Assembly: GCF_000420325.1 (NCBI RefSeq)
Contig: NZ_ATUS01000001.1
Span: 2,360,463 to 2,424,462 of the forward strand
Direction of reading: 5' to 3'
DNA: 64,000 nt
Origin: Spongiibacter tropicus DSM 19543
GTDB lineage: Bacteria > Pseudomonadota > Gammaproteobacteria > Pseudomonadales > Spongiibacteraceae
The translations under genes and the position numbers were made by a program. The notes beneath the pieces are model-generated. The model searched no databases. It saw only the letters and a list, made by a program, of their open reading frames with translations, and was not told where the DNA came from. Position 1 is the first letter of the stretch, and each line of letters begins with the position of its first letter. Positions 61,269-64,000 of this stretch are shown piece after piece.

Positions 61269-61708
61269 GTCAGATTGATATGGAGCGCTACCAGCGCGTC
61301 CAGCCATTGTTTGATGTTTTGGTCGAGCCCCGTTGGGGGGACCAGGACAGCCTCGGACATATTAATCACGTTAATTACTTCAGCTATTTGGAAGAGGCCC
61401 GCGTACGCTGGCTGGAGGCTGACGGACTTTGGGGCGATCAGCCGTTTCTGTTGGTGCTGGCCGCGATCGGTCTCAACTTTCGACGCGAGTGGCACCACGG
61501 TCGCCCGCTGCGCGCCCGGGCGTGGTTGTTAAAGCTGGGTAACAGCAGCTTTCAGCTTCGTCAGGCCTTGTTTACCGACGATGGCAGCGAGCTTGTGGCG
61601 GAAGGCGACGCGACCCTGGTACATGTGGACGCGCAGCACCGTGCGACGCCAATTGAGGGCCGCATCCGCGATATTCTGCAGGCGTCGCTGCTGGATGTCG
61701 GCGCTTGA
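61265..61708 (+). CDS. YbgC/4HBT-family acyl-CoA thioesterase
   Basis: 147 residues. Hotdog fold with the family motif PRWGDQDSLGHINHVNYFSYLEEAR, where Asp (D27) is the usual catalytic residue of 4HBT/YbgC enzymes. The ATG overlaps the thiI stop by four bases (ATGA), indicating co-translation. The substrate is unknown; YbgC-type enzymes act on short acyl-CoAs or acyl-ACP. Confidence 0.88.
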   Translation: MSQIDMERYQRVQPLFDVLVEPRWGDQDSLGHINHVNYFSYLEEARVRWLEADGLWGDQPFLLVLAAIGLNFRREWHHGRPLRARAWLLKLGNSSFQLRQALFTDDGSELVAEGDATLVHVDAQHRATPIEGRIRDILQASLLDVGA

Positions 61709-61717
61709 CGTCAGTGC

Positions 61718-62155
61718 TTAGTCGGCGCGGCTAAGGTTGAAGTTGTAGAGTTTGAAACGCTGATTCTGAAGGGTCAGCGTTGCGGTCATGACAGCCGCCC
61801 CCTGCTCGAAATAGATTTTACCGCTGTAGCTCAGTCGGGGGGATTCGGCGAAGAGTGACAGGGCGCCGCTCAGTCTGGAAAAGTGCAATTCATCCATGCG
61901 GTCGAAGGCCCCCAGCGAGCGGTATTGTTCTGCCAGTGCCGCCAGTTGTTCGTCGCTCACATGGCTGAGTGTTGCCTGGCTCAGCTCTTCTTTCAGGGCA
62001 TCTGTCTCCCAGCTGGAGATGCGTTGCAAGGCGTTGCTCAGATAGCGTCGGGCGTTGTCTTCGTAGTGCTCTTTCACTTCGCCGCTGTAGTAATAGAGGC
62101 TGCCAAACAGGACCAGACCAGCCACAATAAATACCCGTAATGCCGTGTTTTTCAC
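61718..62155 (-). CDS. Conserved-type membrane-anchored protein of unknown function
   Basis: 145 residues. One N-terminal membrane segment (ALRVFIVAGLVLFGSLYYYSG) is followed by a charged helical region (KEHYEDNARRYLSNALQRI) and a C-terminal beta-rich part (LSYSGKIYFEQGAAVMTATLTLQNQRF, quoted in short). No family recognised. It lies 22 bases after the transporter gene on the same strand, so the two may be co-transcribed. Confidence 0.7.
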   Translation of the reverse strand: MKNTALRVFIVAGLVLFGSLYYYSGEVKEHYEDNARRYLSNALQRISSWETDALKEELSQATLSHVSDEQLAALAEQYRSLGAFDRMDELHFSRLSGALSLFAESPRLSYSGKIYFEQGAAVMTATLTLQNQRFKLYNFNLSRAD

Positions 62156-62177
62156 GCGTGCTCCTCGAAAGCGCTGC

Positions 62178-63524
62178 TCAGCGCATTACCCAGCCCATCA
62201 GGCCCAGGCTATGCAAAAAGATAGCGATGATTCCAAGCGGCGCAATATAACGCAAGGCGAATCGCCATACGGCGAATATTCGCGGGTGGCTGATGCCGGT
62301 TTCATCCTGCACTCGGTCGCGTTGCATGATCCAGCCGGCGAAGATGGCAATCAGCAGCCCGCCCAATGGCAGCATGATGTTGGTGGTGAGCTTGTCGAGG
62401 ATATTGAAAATGGTTCCTGAGTGGATTGACGCGATGCCGCCAAGCCAGGCGATACCCGCCAGGCTGAAGGTGGATATCGGGCGTTTGATGCCGTGTTTTT
62501 CCAGCCAGGCAACGCCGGGTTCGATCAGGGAGATCGAGGAACTGAGGGCGGCGATACTGACCAGCGCAAAAAACAGGCTGCCAAAGAACATGCCGCCGCT
62601 CATATTGGAGAAGGCGATAGGCAGCGTGACAAACATCAGGCCGGGTCCCTGGCCGGGGACGAGATCGTTGGCGAATACCAGTGGAAACATTGCCATGCCG
62701 GCGAGCAGAGCAATAATGGTGTCGAGGGCGGCGATGGTCAGCACGGTGGTGCCGATGGAGGAGTGGCCGGGGAAGTAGGCGCCGTAGGCCATGATGGCGC
62801 CCATGCCGAGGCTGAGTGTGAAAAAGGCATGACCCATCGCGACAAGCACGGCTTCGCTGGTCAAACGACTGAAGTCGGTGTCGAACATGAAGTGCAGGCC
62901 AGCAGAGAAATCGCCGTTAATGGCACTGTAGCCGACCAGTAGCAGCAGAAAGCCAAACAGTAATGGCATCAGAATATCGACTGCCTTGCCGATGCCGCCG
63001 GTGACCCCTGCGGCCACAACGCTTGCCGTCACCAGACTGAACACGCTATGCCACAGCAGCTGACGATCGCTGCTTGCCAGCAGTGAGCTGAAATTGCTCT
63101 CGATTGCCGTGGCGTCGAGGTGGCTGTAGGCGCCGGTCACGCTCTGCGAAACGTACTCCAGTGCCCAGCCGGCGACCACGCTGTAGAACATCATGATCAT
63201 CAGTCCGGCGATCATGCCCACGGCCCCCAGCAGCCCCCATTGGCGCGGTGCATTACTCTCGCGGGCAAGCTTCGTCATGGCGTCGGCGGGGTCGGTGCGG
63301 CCGGCCCGACCGATCATCACCTCGGCGATCATCACCGGAATGCCGATGGCCAGAATGCAGGCCAGATAAACCAGAACAAAGGCGCCGCCGCCGTATTCGC
63401 CGGTAATGTAGGGAAACTTCCAGATATTACCCAGGCCGACTGCGGAACCTGTGGCAGCCAGAATGAATGTCCACCGCGAGCCCCAGGTGACGGAGGTCGA
63501 TGTTGGCGTAGAGCCTGTGGCCAT
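62178..63524 (-). CDS. Sodium-dependent transporter, NSS (SNF) family
   Basis: 448 residues from the ATG at 63522-63524 (MATGSTPTSTSVTWGSRW). The N-terminal signature SAVGLGNIWKFPYI (TM1, Na+/substrate site) is diagnostic. About 11 membrane segments are visible, as in bacterial NSS proteins. The substrate is likely an amino acid or amine, not determinable. Bacterial members such as LeuT and MhsT import amino acids with Na+. A longer upstream frame is excluded as non-family sequence. Confidence 0.93.
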   Translation of the reverse strand: MATGSTPTSTSVTWGSRWTFILAATGSAVGLGNIWKFPYITGEYGGGAFVLVYLACILAIGIPVMIAEVMIGRAGRTDPADAMTKLARESNAPRQWGLLGAVGMIAGLMIMMFYSVVAGWALEYVSQSVTGAYSHLDATAIESNFSSLLASSDRQLLWHSVFSLVTASVVAAGVTGGIGKAVDILMPLLFGFLLLLVGYSAINGDFSAGLHFMFDTDFSRLTSEAVLVAMGHAFFTLSLGMGAIMAYGAYFPGHSSIGTTVLTIAALDTIIALLAGMAMFPLVFANDLVPGQGPGLMFVTLPIAFSNMSGGMFFGSLFFALVSIAALSSSISLIEPGVAWLEKHGIKRPISTFSLAGIAWLGGIASIHSGTIFNILDKLTTNIMLPLGGLLIAIFAGWIMQRDRVQDETGISHPRIFAVWRFALRYIAPLGIIAIFLHSLGLMGWVMR

Positions 63525-63579
63525 AATCGTTGCCTTGTTTATTGTGGTTAAAAGACTCGAATTGTAGACATAAAGCCTG

Positions 63580-64000
63580 CTACTGCCCAAGTTTCTGTGC
63601 AGTAGCTGTTCGGGTCGACCGAATATTGACGGCGATACCGTTAAACTGCGCCATGCCCGACACGGGTTCGATGGCATCGGGGCCGTCGGCGGCGAGAATA
63701 TTGGCGTTGACGCCGCAGGTTTTACGGGCAACGCTCAGCCCGCTCGCGCTTTCGTGGCCCCAGCCGTGGGGCAGCGCGACAGTACCGGGCATCAGATCGT
63801 CGCTGACCGCAAGGCAAGCAATCACTGCGCCAATCTCATTGCTGACCTCCACCTCTTCGCCGTCATTTGCGCCGAGTTTTTGGGCGTCGTCAGGGTGGAT
63901 ATACAGGTAGTTTTGTCGGCGTTTGCCTTTGATGTAAGCGGGATCGTTGTGGGTCCAGCTATTGTGGCTGAAGCGCTCGCGTTTGGTGATCAGCTTAAAG
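63580..64000 (-). CDS. Molybdopterin oxidoreductase, C-terminal part (gene runs off the right edge)
   Basis: About 140 C-terminal residues are visible. They match the molybdopterin-dinucleotide-binding domain of the DMSO-reductase superfamily: FSHNSWTHNDP, LYIHPDDAQKLGANDGEEVEVSN, then GTVALPHGWGHESA and a terminal VSGMAQFNGIAVNI. The closest group is probably formate-dehydrogenase/nitrate-reductase-like catalytic subunits, but the part seen cannot decide the substrate. The start lies outside the window. Confidence 0.85.
   Translation of the reverse strand, partial: FKLITKRERFSHNSWTHNDPAYIKGKRRQNYLYIHPDDAQKLGANDGEEVEVSNEIGAVIACLAVSDDLMPGTVALPHGWGHESASGLSVARKTCGVNANILAADGPDAIEPVSGMAQFNGIAVNIRSTRTATAQKLGQ

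Overview
The window reads as chromosomal DNA of a GC-rich gammaproteobacterium. Housekeeping blocks (hisBHAF, mutY-yggX, glnA-ntrB-ntrC, secB-grxC-gpmI-envC-ctp, thiI, a pilU-like gene) have gammaproteobacterial gene content. A marine Cellvibrionales/Spongiibacteraceae-like or Pseudomonas-related host is plausible, but that is inference from gene content only.

Layout. (1) 1-5958, minus strand: an envelope cluster of DUF1329, DUF1302, an RND/MMPL transporter and a YCF48 lipoprotein, behind a -24/-12 (sigma-54) promoter. (2) 6189-20306: a complete phenol meta-cleavage system. A divergent DmpR-type phenol sensor faces dmpKLMNOP-Q-B-C-D-E-F-G-H-I in the order of the classical dmp operon; two upstream activator sites 30 bp apart and a perfect sigma-54 promoter lie between them. 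Directly after dmpI sit a protein that looks like a class III extradiol dioxygenase stripped of its metal ligands, and a ketopantoate-reductase-like gene. (3) 22190-25880: a small lipoprotein, then a second sigma-54-driven plus-strand operon (2OG-Fe(II) oxygenase, an uncharacterised protein, a periplasmic binding protein of the urea-carboxylase-associated type). (4) 25971-32763: a type I restriction-modification island (hsdM-hsdS-rhuM/fic-hsdR) ending in a degraded P4-type integrase. (5) 32716-40405: a 7.6-kb filamentous prophage (inovirus) with Zot, gene III-like, coat, ssDNA-binding and replication proteins, a frameshifted tyrosine integrase and an XRE repressor, integrated in tRNA-Phe with a 48-bp direct repeat. 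(6) 40519-64000: core genes: yggX, mutY, a PanZ-like gene, hisBHAF, pilU-like ATPase, thioesterase, SDR, ctp, envC, gpmI, rhodanese, grxC, secB, trmL, ntrC, ntrB, glnA, thiI, a YbgC-like thioesterase, an NSS transporter and the C-terminal end of a molybdopterin oxidoreductase.

How it works together. Phenol would be sensed by DmpR, hydroxylated to catechol by DmpKLMNOP, cleaved by DmpB and converted by DmpC/D/H/I/E/G/F to pyruvate and acetyl-CoA; DmpQ keeps DmpB reduced. DmpR-like operator sites are also found upstream of the envelope cluster, suggesting that its four proteins belong to the same regulon. The tRNA-Phe locus carries two stacked integrations (older RM island, younger inovirus). 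The most unusual observations are: the phage attachment site lies inside the 3' end of the phage repressor gene, so integration swaps the repressor's C-terminus; a likely catalytically dead extradiol dioxygenase homologue closes the phenol operon; and four sigma-54 promoters tie catabolism, the envelope cluster and nitrogen control together.
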